DNA of 14,534 bases from Ignavibacteria bacterium (lineage in GTDB: Bacteria > Bacteroidota > Ignavibacteria > Tepidaquicellales > OLB5), in the NCBI GenBank assembly GCA_030835005.1, contig JAUQWT010000380.1, positions 1 to 14,534 of the forward strand. The letters are read 5' to 3'. Below the pieces are notes generated by a model. It was not told where the DNA came from. It searched no databases and saw only the letters and a list, made by a program, of their open reading frames with translations. Positions 13,299 through 14,534 of this stretch are shown here, one piece after another. A program made the position numbers and the translations under genes. Each line of letters opens with the position of its first letter. Position 1 is the stretch's first letter.

Positions 13299-14534
13299 TT
13301 GAAGAGGTCTAGTAATGAGCTGTTTCATCTGATATCGAGCCTCACCGGCCCTGAGAAAGGCTATTTCAAGAAATTCTGCTCAATCCATTCATATGGCAAA
13401 GAAAATCAGTATCTGATATTGTTTGATGAGATTAACAAATGTATTACAAATGGGAAGAGCTATGACGAGAGTATTATTAAAAAGGATCTGAAATTCAAAA
13501 AGCAACTTCCTTACATTAAGAATTATCTCCATAATCTTATTTTAAGGTCACTAAGGCTTTACCATTCAGGCAGAGGATCGGAACTCACTCTTAACGAGAT
13601 ATTTATTAGCGTGCAATTGCTTTACGAAAAGGGAAGCAATAAAGAGGTTAAAAAATATCTGAAGAAAGCTGTTAAAATAGCTGAATCACATGAGTTGTTC
13701 AATTACCATATGCAGGCGGCTGACTGGCTTATCAAAACTGAAAGCTCTGCAAAAGAAATTGATAGACTGCGGGTAATTAAGAACCTGCTGCTTGAAAAAA
13801 TGGATACAATAAACTTATATCAGAACATTCTCAACAAGCTGCACGCTGAAATTAATAAACATCATAAAGATCACATTGCGAAACAAATAGTAGAAATAAG
13901 ATCTGAATTGAAATCAAATGGAAACAGGTACAAAGATTGTTTCTTCTCAGAAGTCTATTACCGTATGACTCTGAATTTGATATACTTTTATGAAGCAAAT
14001 TGGGCAGATATGAATATCAATTGTACAGCCTGCCTGAGTTTAGTAAGGCAATACCCGCATATCCTGAGAGCCAACGATAAGATCTATTACAATATGATGA
14101 TCAACAGGATGATCTCGCTCTATTACATGTCTGAGTTTGCTCTGCTTAACAGGGCAATCAATGAAATCGGAACGGACACAAATACACATGGTGAGTATAA
14201 ATATATGCTTATAATTGAATCAAGACTTATCCTGCTTGCATCATACGCTAAAACAGGCAATGGGCATAAGATCAGAACTGAGATCAGCAGTCTGGTAAAT
14301 TATATCGGGGAATCTGAAAAGAATCTCAGCAAGGGATTCATCAGTACATTATGTTTTCATATTGCCTATTATTTTCTGCTTATTGGCAGTTACGATGATG
14401 CTCTTGCATACATTAACAGAATATTGAATAATGAAACCGGCGAGATTCTTCTTGAGATCAGAATTTACGCAAGGCTGCTTAGTATCATTATTCATTTCGA
14501 AATTGAAAATATAGAACTTGTTGATTATAAGGTA
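13299..14534 (+). CDS. Helical TPR-like protein, N-terminal part (3' end outside window)
   Basis: An open frame runs without a stop from 13278 to the right edge, so the gene is truncated by the window; 412 codons are visible from the start. The preferred start is TTG 13299, giving MKRSSNELFHLISSL; an in-frame stop at 13275-13277 sets the upstream limit. The competing ATG at 13315 is in another frame and stops after five codons. The protein is almost all amphipathic helix, rich in Lys, Asn, Tyr, Leu and Ile. The N-terminal LFHLISSLTGPEKGYFKKF motif resembles a large uncharacterised Bacteroidota family whose members begin 'LFxLIKSLSxxEKRYFK' and carry tetratricopeptide-like helices. No enzyme motif, signal peptide or DNA-binding domain is visible. 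It is divergent from the secreted TraB-like gene across 179 bp. Function is unknown; a protein-interaction scaffold is plausible. Confidence 0.78.
   Translation, partial: MKRSSNELFHLISSLTGPEKGYFKKFCSIHSYGKENQYLILFDEINKCITNGKSYDESIIKKDLKFKKQLPYIKNYLHNLILRSLRLYHSGRGSELTLNEIFISVQLLYEKGSNKEVKKYLKKAVKIAESHELFNYHMQAADWLIKTESSAKEIDRLRVIKNLLLEKMDTINLYQNILNKLHAEINKHHKDHIAKQIVEIRSELKSNGNRYKDCFFSEVYYRMTLNLIYFYEANWADMNINCTACLSLVRQYPHILRANDKIYYNMMINRMISLYYMSEFALLNRAINEIGTDTNTHGEYKYMLIIESRLILLASYAKTGNGHKIRTEISSLVNYIGESEKNLSKGFISTLCFHIAYYFLLIGSYDDALAYINRILNNETGEILLEIRIYARLLSIIIHFEIENIELVDYKV

Overview
The window looks like chromosomal DNA from a bacterium of the Bacteroidota/Ignavibacteriota (FCB) side of the tree. 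The evidence is indirect. Two intergenic regions carry the Bacteroidota-type promoter pattern: TTTG or TTG, a 19-20 bp spacer, then TAnnTTTG. Several proteins belong to families that I associate with that group (a DUF4173-like membrane protein with an HTH_27 regulator, and the TPR-like protein at the right edge). Some signals are GGAG ribosome-binding sites placed 8-9 nt upstream of the start. TTG and GTG starts are unusually frequent. I see no plasmid, phage, transposase, CRISPR, tRNA or rRNA signature. Assignment below phylum level is not possible from this sequence alone.

Layout, left to right. Positions 1-468 are the C-terminal end of an adenine deaminase, followed by a hairpin and a nested palindromic dispersed repeat (551-597). 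Next comes a GNAT acetyltransferase with a PaiB-family flavin-binding-type protein (614-1765), a paiAB-like pair. A small DUF2007-like protein (1921-2133) ends at a strong terminator. An atypical SDR epimerase/dehydratase (2232-3236) follows. A promoter at 3315-3345 then drives a run of four genes: a six-helix membrane protein, a winged-helix regulator, a large DUF4173-like membrane protein and a small membrane protein (3380-6384). A VOC/glyoxalase protein with its own clear promoter (6498-6875) is followed by about 300 bp of intergenic repeats. A reverse-strand esterase (7173-7907) lies beyond them.

Positions 8108-11322 form a tight same-strand run: a DUF899 thioredoxin-like protein, a DinB-like protein, 3-hydroxyanthranilate 3,4-dioxygenase, a stand-alone GyrI-like domain, and aminocarboxymuconate semialdehyde decarboxylase (ACMSD). 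The dioxygenase and the decarboxylase are consecutive steps of tryptophan/kynurenine breakdown. Together they turn 3-hydroxyanthranilate into 2-aminomuconate semialdehyde, which either cyclises to picolinate or is oxidised onward. All key residues are present in both enzymes. The next dehydrogenase and the upstream kynurenine enzymes are not in the window.

On the reverse strand, 13119-11383 is a coupled pair: a secreted TraB/GumN-like (DUF5694-type) protein and a degenerate CPBP-type membrane protein. The right edge (13299-14534) is the N-terminal part of a long helical, TPR-like protein read from a TTG start.

The most interesting parts are the kynurenine lower-pathway operon with an embedded GyrI-like domain, the membrane/regulator/DUF4173 operon, and the secreted TraB-like/CPBP-like pair. 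None can be declared a new system from sequence alone.
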